From an uncultured Clostridium sp. (GTDB lineage: Bacteria; Bacillota; Clostridia; Lachnospirales; Lachnospiraceae): a DNA stretch of 18,772 nt. How positions within the stretch are numbered: the first letter of the stretch is position 1; each line of letters begins with the position of its first letter. The stretch covers positions 1 to 18,772 of the forward strand of contig CATWBR010000021.1 of assembly GCA_958349075.1 (NCBI GenBank), in the 5' to 3' direction. The position numbers were made by a program, and so were the translations under genes. Positions 1 to 7,163 of this stretch are shown piece after piece. Below the pieces are notes generated by a model. It searched no databases, was not told the origin of the DNA, and saw only the letters and a program-made list of their open reading frames with translations.

Positions 1-54
1 GATATATAATGTTTCACAAAGGCGGCCGGACAGCTTCATATCACATCCAATTTC

Positions 55-95
55 ATAAAAATAGCTTCCGGGCTGATTCATTGAGCCCGGAAGCT
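55..95 (-). terminator. Rho-independent terminator of the leftmost gene cluster
   Basis: A perfect 12-bp stem (63-74 paired with 84-95, arm AGCTTCCGGGCT) with a 9-nt loop is followed on the minus strand by ATTTTTATG. It lies just beyond the stop codon of the small membrane protein gene that ends at 118, so it closes the minus-strand cluster. Bases 1-54 show nothing I can interpret. Confidence 0.9.
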
Positions 96-117
96 TTCTC
101 TTCCATCTTCGGGAAAC

Positions 118-522
118 TCAGTTTCCCTCCGCATTTTCTTTTCTGATTTTAAACACCGAAAATAAATATAATCCCGACATCGCCACCGCAATCAGGGATG
201 CCGGCGCGCTCTGTGCACTTGTGAGCAGTGTATTGACTAACCCCGCCGCGTCCAGGGCCACCATAATAATACCCAAAACAAATACGGCTTTTGTCCCGGA
301 ACCGGGCCTGCTGCTCCGAAGTCCCACAATCGCTGCAATTCCACGGAAAACGGATTCCACTATCGCAACCATGGCAAGCGTAATTGTAGCTCCAATCAAG
401 GACTCATATTCCGTCCCGCTCAGCGCACTGCTGCCGGCCGCCAGAATTATCCCCGAAATAACAGTGAGAATCGCCTGGGCCAAAATTACGATCGATGAAA
501 ATTTTAATATTGTACGGCTCAC
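118..522 (-). CDS. Small four-helix membrane protein, unknown function
   Basis: A 134-residue hydrophobic protein with about four predicted membrane segments (roughly residues 10-30, 42-66, 80-100 and 107-125) and a short charged C-terminal tail. I do not recognise a named family; the layout resembles small DUF-type integral membrane proteins of Firmicutes. The start is GTG (520-522), supported by a GGAGGA ribosome site about 9 nt upstream. It lies 27 bp downstream of the secreted repeat-protein gene on the same strand and directly before a strong terminator, so it is probably the last gene of a transcription unit. No enzyme motif is visible. The coding call is good; the function is unknown. 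Confidence 0.75.
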   Translation of the reverse strand: MSRTILKFSSIVILAQAILTVISGIILAAGSSALSGTEYESLIGATITLAMVAIVESVFRGIAAIVGLRSSRPGSGTKAVFVLGIIMVALDAAGLVNTLLTSAQSAPASLIAVAMSGLYLFSVFKIRKENAEGN

Positions 523-549
523 CTTAAGTTGTCCTCCAATGTCTGTCTT

Positions 550-1011
550 TTAATCAAAAAAATCGTCCCCCGGATGTTCTGCAACTCCATCCTCGTCAAT
601 ATAGATCCCGTCTACACGCTTATCCTTCACCATGGCTCCCAGTTTATCAACATAATAGAGATCGCCGATCCAGCAGCTTCTGGCCAATGAACCGTCTTTA
701 TTGAAATAGTACCATTCTCCCATGAATTCGACCCACTCATCCGATACCATGGCGCCGGAACTATGAAAATAATACTGTATCCCGTCAATAATCATCGGTG
801 TGTCGGCCATGTAGCCGGTATCTTTAAAATAATACCACTTACCGTCCATCTCTTTCCAGGCGGAAACGGGATGGCTGCCGTCATCTTCCTGGTACCACCA
901 GCCAAACTTATCCTGCGCCCAGTCGGCATGCGCAGAACAAGGGGGATTCAGTGCAATAAAAACGATTGCCAGAACCGGAAGCAGAATTCTCCTTACCGCT
1001 CTTCCCTTCAT
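550..1011 (-). CDS. Short secreted choline-binding-like (cell-wall-binding) repeat protein
   Basis: The 153-residue product starts with a signal peptide (basic MKGRAVRR, hydrophobic stretch about 9-22, likely cleavage after the SAHA at 26-29). The rest is tandem ~20-residue aromatic/glycine repeats of the CW_binding_1 (choline-binding) type: GWWYQEDDG near 37-45, GKWYYFKDTG near 57-66, IQYYFHSSGAM near 78-88, GEWYYFNKDGS near 98-108, and a weaker one near 115-126. In known proteins such repeats bind choline or wall-polymer sugars and anchor a catalytic domain; here there is no other domain, only an acidic tail. It is predicted to be extracellular and wall-associated. The ATG start has a GGAGGTG site upstream. 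It could be a targeting or surface-coat protein, or a leftover repeat tail of a larger protein. Confidence 0.8.
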   Translation of the reverse strand: MKGRAVRRILLPVLAIVFIALNPPCSAHADWAQDKFGWWYQEDDGSHPVSAWKEMDGKWYYFKDTGYMADTPMIIDGIQYYFHSSGAMVSDEWVEFMGEWYYFNKDGSLARSCWIGDLYYVDKLGAMVKDKRVDGIYIDEDGVAEHPGDDFFD

Positions 1012-1046
1012 AAATTGGCCTTCACCTCCACGGATCCGAGCTGCAC

Positions 1047-1538
1047 TCAGATTATCAACTGATAAAACAATGTATCAAGCCAACGGCCGAACTTCTGCCC
1101 TACTTCTTTTGTAACCCCGCAGCATTCAAAACCGAATTTCTCATGCAGGCGGATGCTGGCAGTATTGTCCGATGTAATCACCGATATGATTGCATGTGTT
1201 TTGCCCTTCTCTCTGGCAATCCGCAGAAGCTCCGTCATCAGCGCTTCCCCGACTTTTCTGCCTCTGTATTCATGGGCCACATAGACCGAAAGTTCCATTG
1301 TTGGAGCATAGGCATCGTTGTCACGGTATACGGACAGGCTGGCATACCCGGCAACCACACCGTCCTCCTCCGCCACAATCAGAGGGAACGCATCCCTGTT
1401 ATGCTGCTTAAACCAGGCCCTTCTCTCCTCAACGGTTCTGGGTCTGATTGAAAAAGATGCCGTACCGTTCAGTACTTCATAGTTGAAAATCTCAACCATC
1501 CCCTGTAAATCGCTTTCTTCTGCCCAACGGATTTCCAT
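1047..1538 (-). CDS. GNAT family N-acetyltransferase (phosphinothricin-acetyltransferase-like)
   Basis: The protein (about 163 residues) has a full GNAT fold: an N-terminal IRWAEESDLQGMVEIFN strand-helix, a central VAGYASL strand, the acetyl-CoA loop YRGRKVGEAL (about 91-100), and a C-terminal NTASIRLHEKFGFE segment typical of the Pat/Bar/YwnH/MnaT subgroup. These enzymes transfer acetyl from acetyl-CoA to amino groups of phosphinothricin, methionine sulfoximine or other amino acids; the true substrate cannot be read here. An in-frame GTG at 1545-1547 abuts an AGGAGG with no spacer, whereas the ATG at 1536-1538 lies 9 nt from it, so I take the ATG start. It is cytoplasmic. It lies between the YcxB-like gene (stop 1600) and the wall-binding gene (start 1011) on the same strand. 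Confidence 0.9.
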   Translation of the reverse strand: MEIRWAEESDLQGMVEIFNYEVLNGTASFSIRPRTVEERRAWFKQHNRDAFPLIVAEEDGVVAGYASLSVYRDNDAYAPTMELSVYVAHEYRGRKVGEALMTELLRIAREKGKTHAIISVITSDNTASIRLHEKFGFECCGVTKEVGQKFGRWLDTLFYQLII

Positions 1539-1599
1539 TCTGCTCACCCTCCTGCACTGTCACGCTTCTGCCGTTCTTCTTATCTTTGGCTTCCTATTC

Positions 1600-2544
1600 T
1601 CAGGATTCCCTGCCGTCGGCCTCTGCCGCGGAAACCACTTCCTGTTCTGGAGCCGCCTCCGTCACAGACTCGTTCCCGGACACGAAAACGGTTTCCGGCG
1701 CCGCTTCCGTCACGGTCTCAGACGTTTCCTCCGACACGGACTCCTCTCCGGCTGCCGCCTCCGCAGATTCTTCCGATCTTACGGAAGACTCCTCTTCTTT
1801 CTCAGCTTCTGCCGCCATAGCCGCCATGATGTGGGCCATCTTGCCGATTTTTCCCATATTGCTTGTGTCAACGGGCTCGATCTCCTCCGCCTCTTCATTG
1901 GAACCATATGAACTGCCGCTTTCATAAGACGCATCTGCACCGTCATTCCCGGCTGCCTGTGTTTCTTCCGGAATCTCCTCTTTTTTCTCATACTTTTCAG
2001 GATTTTCCTTGGCGTCGGCTATCTTTTCTTCCATAAATGCCTTAAATTCGTCCATCTCTTCCTGGCTGCTGAACGCAGATTTGGCGATGAACTGCCATGT
2101 CTTGTCATTGGCCTCCAGAAGAAACAGCCTCTCGATCTCGAGTATTCCAAAAAGCTCACTGTAGCGGTATTCCTTTGTCACGTTCTCGGAAGGGACTTCC
2201 ATAACGAGTCCCAGATCGTTAAGCGTTAAGTGGACTACCGGGAAATTGTTATTCTTCTCCAGTCTCTTCAGTCCGCTCTTCTTCCAGATCATGCGCTCCT
2301 GATTGTGATGGGAGGTGGTGTAAAACATCGCCGCTCCTACCAACAGTGCCATACCGATGGACGGGATGAGCGCCGCCATGTTGCCCTTGGCCGAATTGAG
2401 GCTTCCCCCTACATAAATTACGACAAAACCAACATAGATAACCAGGGAAAAAATCTTCATTTTTTTCGATTCATTGCGGAGCACGTTCCAGTGTATCCAG
2501 TTTTTATAATCTTCTTTTACCAGTTGATACTCTAATTCACGCAT
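1600..2544 (-). CDS. YcxB-like membrane protein with long acidic C-terminal tail
   Basis: The 314-residue product has two membrane helices near residues 31-49 and 57-76. A YcxB-like soluble domain follows (about 95-175, with FPVVHLTLNDLGLVME, YRYSELFGILEIERLFLL and WQFIAKSAF), which in YcxB proteins resembles a small beta-rich domain. Residues 176-314 are very rich in Glu, Ala and Ser with little aromatic content, and are probably disordered in the cytoplasm. The ATG has an AAGGAG site 9 nt upstream. A separate promoter is plausible just upstream (2627-2656), although it also follows comF at 2640. The function is unknown; family members are often annotated only as YcxB-like. The acidic tail is longer than usual, which would suit a protein- or cation-binding role, but that is inference. 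Confidence 0.8.
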   Translation of the reverse strand: MRELEYQLVKEDYKNWIHWNVLRNESKKMKIFSLVIYVGFVVIYVGGSLNSAKGNMAALIPSIGMALLVGAAMFYTTSHHNQERMIWKKSGLKRLEKNNNFPVVHLTLNDLGLVMEVPSENVTKEYRYSELFGILEIERLFLLEANDKTWQFIAKSAFSSQEEMDEFKAFMEEKIADAKENPEKYEKKEEIPEETQAAGNDGADASYESGSSYGSNEEAEEIEPVDTSNMGKIGKMAHIMAAMAAEAEKEEESSVRSEESAEAAAGEESVSEETSETVTEAAPETVFVSGNESVTEAAPEQEVVSAAEADGRES

Positions 2545-2626
2545 CTTTATAAACTCCTTTTCATTCCATTATCGTTCGCATACACGAATGCTTTTTCCGA
2601 AAAACTCTCTGTTTTCCTGTCCTATT

Positions 2627-2656
2627 ATCATATCCTACTTTACTGCCCCTGTCCAA
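2627..2656 (-). promoter_or_regulatory. Possible sigma-A promoter of the YcxB-like gene
   Basis: On the minus strand TTGGAC (2651-2656) is followed after 18 bp by TATGAT (2627-2632, in the context TATGATAAT). It overlaps the 3' end of comF and lies about 80 bp before the YcxB-like start. It is a moderate match, judged by eye only. Confidence 0.4.
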
Positions 2657-3368
2657 TACAAACAGCAAAAAAATATACCTTTTTTACTCCGGCTGCCCTG
2701 AGTACGCGCGTACATGCCTCTACCGTGCTTCCGGTCGTATAGATGTCGTCTATGAGAATTACGCTTCTGATTCCGGCCGGGACCGGCCCTGCCGAAAATG
2801 CCTGTTCCAGGTTTTTAAGCCTCCCGGCCGGCCCCAGTTCCTTCTGTGGTTCGGTATTTTTATTGCGTTTCAGGATGTCGGGGAAGACGGGTATCCCCGT
2901 CCGCTCCTCCAGCTTCCGGGCCAGGACAAGGGCCTGGTTAAAACCTCTGCTCCTGTATCTGGACGGATGGATCGGAACCGGTATCAAACAGTCCGCCTCC
3001 ATTGCCGACAGCTTCGCACCGCAGCGCCTTACTGCTTCCTCCGCGTAATAATCCAGGTATTCCCTTCTGTTCTTATACTTGATCGCAGCCATAGAGCGGC
3101 CGGAAAGTTCATTGTAGTTCAGCAGCGCAATTCCATGCTCAAAACTGCGCCGGTGGCGGCCGCAGTCAAAACAGTATTCGATGGTCCCGCTCATTACTTC
3201 CTTGCCGCATTTTTTACATACAGGGGATTTTACAAAAGAAAGTTTGTCCCGGCAGACGGGGCAGATTAGATTCCCCCTGGGCGCTGCGATATCCCCACAG
3301 ACAGGGCATCGCCTTGGAAAGAGGGCGTCCAGGAAAACGGACGCCGCCTTTTTGTATCTTATTTTCAA
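2640..3368 (-). CDS. comF: ComF family phosphoribosyltransferase-like protein
   Basis: This 242-residue protein has the ComF layout. An N-terminal double zinc-ribbon carries CPVCGD and CPVCRD (Cys 21, 24, 36, 39) and CKKCG and CFDCG (Cys 51, 54, 66, 69). The type I phosphoribosyltransferase domain follows, with IPVPIHPSRYRSRGFNQ near 129-145 and the PRPP loop VILIDDIYTTGST at 203-215. ComF is cytoplasmic; in naturally competent bacteria it helps move incoming single-stranded DNA after ComEA/ComEC uptake, and related proteins (GntX/YhgH) act in carbon use. It starts with TTG (3366-3368), overlapping the recD2 stop TGA by 4 bp. Its ribosome site GAGGAG lies inside the last codons of recD2, so translational coupling to the helicase is likely. 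Length is normal for the family. Confidence 0.93.
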   Translation of the reverse strand: MKIRYKKAASVFLDALFPRRCPVCGDIAAPRGNLICPVCRDKLSFVKSPVCKKCGKEVMSGTIEYCFDCGRHRRSFEHGIALLNYNELSGRSMAAIKYKNRREYLDYYAEEAVRRCGAKLSAMEADCLIPVPIHPSRYRSRGFNQALVLARKLEERTGIPVFPDILKRNKNTEPQKELGPAGRLKNLEQAFSAGPVPAGIRSVILIDDIYTTGSTVEACTRVLRAAGVKKVYFFAVCIGQGQ

Positions 3369-5740
3369 TTAATCAGCTCCTCAATGCGGGCTTTCAGGCC
3401 CGAATAGCGTTTCTGTTCCATTGCATTGTCCACCATCTGCTGGAACACTTCCGGTAGTCCCACCAGACAGACACAGGAACGCGCCCTTGTAACGGCCGTG
3501 TAAATCAGGTTTCTGGTCATCAGCATCCTGGGACCGCTGTAGACAGGGATCACAACAGCCGGATACTCGCTTCCCTGGGATTTGTGGATTGTGATGGCGT
3601 ATGCCAGTTCCAGCTCCTCAAGCTGCCTGAAGCTGTAATCCACCAGCTTTCCCTCGTCAAACTCCACGGTGAGAAGCTCGGCAAAGGCATTGATTTCACG
3701 GATGATTCCCGTGTCACCGTTAAATACGCCGGTTCCCTTATCAATGGGGATCCCGTATTTGTTACAAAGCTTCCACTCCAGCTGATAATTATTTTTTATC
3801 TGCATTACCTTGTCACCGAGTCGGAACAGGGTGCCGGCCGCTTCCTTCTCCGGCTTGTCAGGCGACGGCGGATTTAAAAAGTCCTGAAGGATGGTGTTCA
3901 GCCGGTCTACCCCCAGCGCTCCCTTGCGCATCGGCGTCATAATCTGGATCTCGAAGATATTGGCCCCTACGTAGGAGGGCAGCTTCTCCTTCACCAGCGT
4001 GATTATTGCATTGATAATTGCATTGGGCTCATCGCGCTTAATAAACAGGAAATCCCTGCTTCTCTTTGCCAAATCCACTCTCTGGCCGTCGTTGATTCTA
4101 TGGGCATTGACAATAATGTCACTCTGTGCCGCCTGACGGAAAATCCTCGTCAGCTTCACCACGTGAAAGCGCTGTGAATCAATCATATCCCTCAGCACAT
4201 TCCCCGGTCCCACGCTTGGAAGCTGATCCACATCGCCCACCAGGATTAATCTCGTTCCCACATTGACCGCCTTTAAGAGCGCGTGCATCAGGTGGATGTC
4301 CACCATGGACATCTCATCGATGATGATCACATCGGCATCCAGGGGATTTTCCTCATTCCGCTCAAAATGCATCCCGGAATTCTGGCTTTTCTCATTCGGC
4401 TCCGGCATTCCGCTCAGTTCCAGAAGGCGGTGGATTGTCCTGGCCTCATAGCCGGTGGCCTCGGTCATCCTCTTGGCCGCCCTTCCCGTAGGCGCCGCCA
4501 GGAGAATATCCATCTCTCCCATCTCAAAATACCGGATGATTGTGTTGATGGTTGTCGTCTTTCCCGTACCGGGTCCTCCGGTTACGATGAGAAGGCCGCA
4601 GTTGACCGCCTCGATGACGGCCTGGATCTGAAGTTCGTCTAGTTCTATCTTCTCCTGCTCCTGAATCCTTGAAAGGCTCTTCCGTATCTGTTCCTCCGGC
4701 TCCGAACCCGTGATATTCAAATCGTGGAGCATCCTGGCGGTATTGAGTTCGGTATAATAGTACTGGGCCGCATAAACTCCCCTTCGGACTTCCGGCGCTT
4801 CCTCCGGGAACTCCTGAACTTCTTCATAAGCGTCCCGTCCCTCTTCAGAGAACTCTCCAACCCCTTCTTCCGGCCTGCGTCCCATTCCCATCGGTGCCTT
4901 ACCGCCGGCCGGGGACATCCGTCCGGCGCTTTCCACATTCTTCACGACAAGGCGCTTATCGATCTGCATATCCATCAGGTGCTTCCCTATCGCCTCCGAA
5001 TCCACTTTCAGAAGCTCGGCGGCCTGAGCCTTAAGCTCCTCCTCCGGCAGATATGTATGGCCGTTGGCCGAGGCCTGGAGGAGTGTATACAGGATACCGC
5101 TCTTAATACGAAAGTCAGAATCCGTGAAGATTCCGACCTTGGAAGCAATCTCATCGGCCATCTTAAACCCGACTCCCGGAATATCGTCTGCCAGCTTATA
5201 CGGATTATTCTTAATCACATTGTACATGGCCGGTCCGTATTCCTGATAGATTTTCACCGAGAGATTCATGGAAATGCCGTAGTTTTGCAAAAACATCATG
5301 GCCTGCCGCATATCCTTCTTCTCACTGATCTGCTCCGCGATGGCCATCGCCATCTTTTCGCTGATCCCCTTGATTTCAGACAGCCGTTCCGGTTCCTCCT
5401 CCATAATGCGGAAGGTATCGGCCTTGAACTTTTTGACTATCCTTGAAGCCAAAGCAGCCCCGATGCCTTTCACGGCACCGGAGCCTAAATATCGTTCCAT
5501 TGAAACAGTGTCTTCCGGCGCTTTGAGCTCATAGCTCTCGACCGCCAACTGTTCCCCGTAAATCGGATGTTCCGTCATGCGGCCCGTCGCCTCCACCAAT
5601 TCCCCCTCCGAAATATAGGAGAAATTGCCGACCAGAATGTACTCTTGCCCATCCTCGGTCCCGGTGACGGTCATAACCGTATAGCCGTTATCTTCATTAC
5701 GGTATTTGATTTTCTCAACATATCCTTTTACTGCTGCCAT
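3365..5740 (-). CDS. recD2: ATP-dependent 5'-3' DNA helicase, RecD2/RecD-like family
   Basis: The 791-residue protein has the RecD2 plan: an N-terminal OB-like domain (about 1-75, VKGYVEKIKYRNEDNGYTV), a helix-hairpin-helix region (about 85-205, KGIGAALASRIVKKF and DDIPGVGFKMADEIA), then an SF1B helicase core. Walker A is GGPGTGKTTT at 388-397, motif II IIIDEMSMVD at 472-481, motif III GDVDQLPSVGPG at 502-513, and the C-terminal motifs are TIHKSQGSEYP near 717-727 and YTAVTRARS near 747-755. RecD2 unwinds DNA 5'-3' and acts outside RecBCD in repair and replication-fork stability. Residues about 272-320 form a Gly/Glu-rich insert between the accessory region and the core. The gene follows mreB by 62 bp and overlaps comF. 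The ATG has only a weak ribosome site (ACGGGAA). Confidence 0.95.
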   Translation of the reverse strand: MAAVKGYVEKIKYRNEDNGYTVMTVTGTEDGQEYILVGNFSYISEGELVEATGRMTEHPIYGEQLAVESYELKAPEDTVSMERYLGSGAVKGIGAALASRIVKKFKADTFRIMEEEPERLSEIKGISEKMAMAIAEQISEKKDMRQAMMFLQNYGISMNLSVKIYQEYGPAMYNVIKNNPYKLADDIPGVGFKMADEIASKVGIFTDSDFRIKSGILYTLLQASANGHTYLPEEELKAQAAELLKVDSEAIGKHLMDMQIDKRLVVKNVESAGRMSPAGGKAPMGMGRRPEEGVGEFSEEGRDAYEEVQEFPEEAPEVRRGVYAAQYYYTELNTARMLHDLNITGSEPEEQIRKSLSRIQEQEKIELDELQIQAVIEAVNCGLLIVTGGPGTGKTTTINTIIRYFEMGEMDILLAAPTGRAAKRMTEATGYEARTIHRLLELSGMPEPNEKSQNSGMHFERNEENPLDADVIIIDEMSMVDIHLMHALLKAVNVGTRLILVGDVDQLPSVGPGNVLRDMIDSQRFHVVKLTRIFRQAAQSDIIVNAHRINDGQRVDLAKRSRDFLFIKRDEPNAIINAIITLVKEKLPSYVGANIFEIQIMTPMRKGALGVDRLNTILQDFLNPPSPDKPEKEAAGTLFRLGDKVMQIKNNYQLEWKLCNKYGIPIDKGTGVFNGDTGIIREINAFAELLTVEFDEGKLVDYSFRQLEELELAYAITIHKSQGSEYPAVVIPVYSGPRMLMTRNLIYTAVTRARSCVCLVGLPEVFQQMVDNAMEQKRYSGLKARIEELIN

Positions 5741-5802
5741 AAATTTATTCCCGTACTATTCACAGAAATGCCGCTTTGTCAGGACTGTGAACCGCAAGAT
5801 TA

Positions 5803-6810
5803 TTAGTCATAATTCTTAGGTGTAAGTTCTCCGTGGGCAAATTCGATAAATTTACCGGTACCGATAGCCACTGCCGTCAGAGGATCCTCCGCAATCATCG
5901 TAGTGATGCCTGTCTTCTCCTCAATCAAAGCGTCGAGTCCGCTTAAAAGGGAACCGCCTCCGGTCAGTACAATACCCCGGTCAAAAATATCGGCCGCCAG
6001 CTCCGGTGGTGTTCTCTCCAGCACGTTGTGAACGGCATCCACAATCTGCAGGGCCGGTTCGCGCAGCGCTTCCAGTGTCTCGTCCGATGTAACCACAATC
6101 GTCTTCGGAAGACCGGTTACCAGGTTACGTCCGCGGACTTCCATCGTGATTACTTCCGGCCTTCTGTAGGCCGCGCCTATATTAATCTTGATCTCCTCGG
6201 CTGTTCTCTCACCGATCAGAAGATTATGTTTTTTCCGCATATAGCGTACCAGAGCTTCGTCGAAATCGTCTCCGGCTACCTTGATAGATGTACTTACAAC
6301 CGTACCGCCCAGGGAAATTACCGCGATGTCGGCCGTACCTCCTCCGATATCTACGATCATGTTACCGCAGGCCTTTGCAATATCAATACCTGCGCCGATG
6401 GCCGCGGCAACCGGCTCCTCGATAATGGAAACCTCTCTTGCCCCTGCCTGCAGTGTGGCATCCTCAACGGCCTTTCTCTCCACCTCGGTGGCGCCGCTCG
6501 GAATGCAGACGCTGATTCTCGGTTTTCTGAGCGTCTTCTTGCCTACTGCCTTATTAATGAAATATTTGAGCATCTTCTCTGTTACTGTATAATCAGAAAT
6601 AACACCCTGGCGCAGCGGACGTACCGCAACGATATTACCCGGGGTTCTTCCGATCATCAGGCGTGCTTCCTCTCCAATGGCCATAATCTTATTTGTATCA
6701 CGGTCAATGGCTACTACTGACGGTTCTTTTAAGACAACGCCTTTCCCTTTAATATATACAAGGATACTGGCCGTGCCAAGATCGATACCAATGTCATTGG
6801 ACATCATCAT
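5803..6810 (-). CDS. mreB: MreB/Mbl family rod-shape-determining actin homologue
   Basis: The 335-residue sequence aligns by motif to bacterial actin MreB/Mbl. Phosphate-1 loop is DIGIDLGTASILVY (about 6-19), the connecting strand is RISVCIPSGATEVERKAV (about 98-115), phosphate-2 is IVDIGGGTADIAVIS (about 152-166), and the adenosine loop is GIVLTGGGSLLSGLD near 279-293. It polymerises with ATP at the inner membrane face and steers lateral wall synthesis. Three consecutive ATG codons (6810-6802) follow AGGAGG; spacing favours the first or second. mreC/mreD are not downstream; RecD2 and ComF are, so this may be a solo Mbl-type copy rather than the mreBCD gene. A good promoter lies about 100 bp upstream. 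Confidence 0.93.
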   Translation of the reverse strand: MMMSNDIGIDLGTASILVYIKGKGVVLKEPSVVAIDRDTNKIMAIGEEARLMIGRTPGNIVAVRPLRQGVISDYTVTEKMLKYFINKAVGKKTLRKPRISVCIPSGATEVERKAVEDATLQAGAREVSIIEEPVAAAIGAGIDIAKACGNMIVDIGGGTADIAVISLGGTVVSTSIKVAGDDFDEALVRYMRKKHNLLIGERTAEEIKINIGAAYRRPEVITMEVRGRNLVTGLPKTIVVTSDETLEALREPALQIVDAVHNVLERTPPELAADIFDRGIVLTGGGSLLSGLDALIEEKTGITTMIAEDPLTAVAIGTGKFIEFAHGELTPKNYD

Positions 6811-6906
6811 ACTTGTTTTTCCTCCTGCTTTGTATTCTATCCTCTTTTATCGTTCATAAAACAAAAATAGCGCCATATGTCATTCAGGCAGACTATACCG
6901 ATTACT

Positions 6907-6934
6907 ATTATATACAATTTCCTTCTGTTTTCAA
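6907..6934 (-). promoter_or_regulatory. Sigma-A promoter of mreB
   Basis: TTGAAA (6929-6934) and TATAAT (6907-6912) on the minus strand are separated by 16 bp, about 97 bp upstream of the mreB ATG. A very AT-rich stretch lies just beyond the -35 (about 6941-6972) and could act as an UP element. Confidence 0.7.
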
Positions 6935-7006
6935 AGGGTTTTTTATTTTTTTATTATGTTTATGTTTTTTTTATCGGTGGTACATACTTTGGTCACAAAT
7001 CTCTTT

Positions 7007-7012
7007 TATAAT
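7007..7012 (+). promoter_or_regulatory. -10 element of the candidate small RNA
   Basis: A perfect TATAAT lies 7 bp before the first hairpin of the predicted RNA. No strong -35 sits 16-18 bp upstream (the nearest are ATACTT/TACTTT), so an AT-rich upstream region or an activator may help. It diverges from the mreB promoter about 75 bp away. Confidence 0.5.
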
Positions 7013-7019
7013 ACAAATA

Positions 7020-7163
7020 TGTTATCCGAAAGGATGACAGGCCTTTGTTTCAAGTATTGCTTGAAATAATAAAGCTTTTTCATACTCATACCGGACGACG
7101 AAAGTCGTCCGGCCCCCCTAAAGAATATTATTCCACTTTGGCGTTGGCCGGGGTGGTTTTTTT
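7020..7163 (+). ncRNA. Candidate free-standing structured small RNA (~144 nt), family not recognised
   Basis: Four hairpins follow the TATAAT in order. Hairpin 1 (7020-7039) is an 8-bp stem with one G-U pair closed by GAAA. Hairpin 2 (7043-7074) has TTTCAAG/CTTGAAA plus a CTTT/AAAG extension around an internal loop. Hairpin 3 (7091-7112) is a perfect 9-bp stem CCGGACGAC/GTCGTCCGG closed by GAAA, followed by an unpaired run of six C (7113-7118). Hairpin 4 (7133-7156) is a 10-bp stem with GTTG loop followed by seven T (7157-7163), a classic terminator. No plausible reading frame with a ribosome site fits, and the next plus-strand gene is more than 3 kb away, so it is not obviously a leader. It does not match the motifs I know for SRP RNA, 6S RNA, tmRNA or common riboswitches. 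Confidence 0.6.
7133..7163 (+). terminator. Terminator of the candidate small RNA
   Basis: CCACTTTGGC (7133-7142) pairs with GCCGGGGTGG (7147-7156), including three G-U pairs, around the loop GTTG and is followed by seven T. Only the plus strand has a T run, which fixes the direction. Confidence 0.75.

Noticed and set aside
2570..2590. CGTTCG...CGAATG inverted repeat resembling an SOS box near the YcxB-like gene
   Set aside because: The half-sites are in the wrong orientation (GTTC before GAA rather than GAAC before GTTC), so it does not fit the Gram-positive LexA site.
4724..5446. 240-codon plus-strand frame inside recD2, and similar frames inside mreB
   Set aside because: They are antisense to strongly conserved genes, with His/Leu/Arg-rich composition typical of reverse-strand frames.
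5741..5802. TTCACAG/CTGTGAA hairpin between mreB and recD2 as a terminator
   Set aside because: Only 7 bp with a 19-nt loop and no T run on the minus strand; mreB and recD2 are probably co-transcribed.
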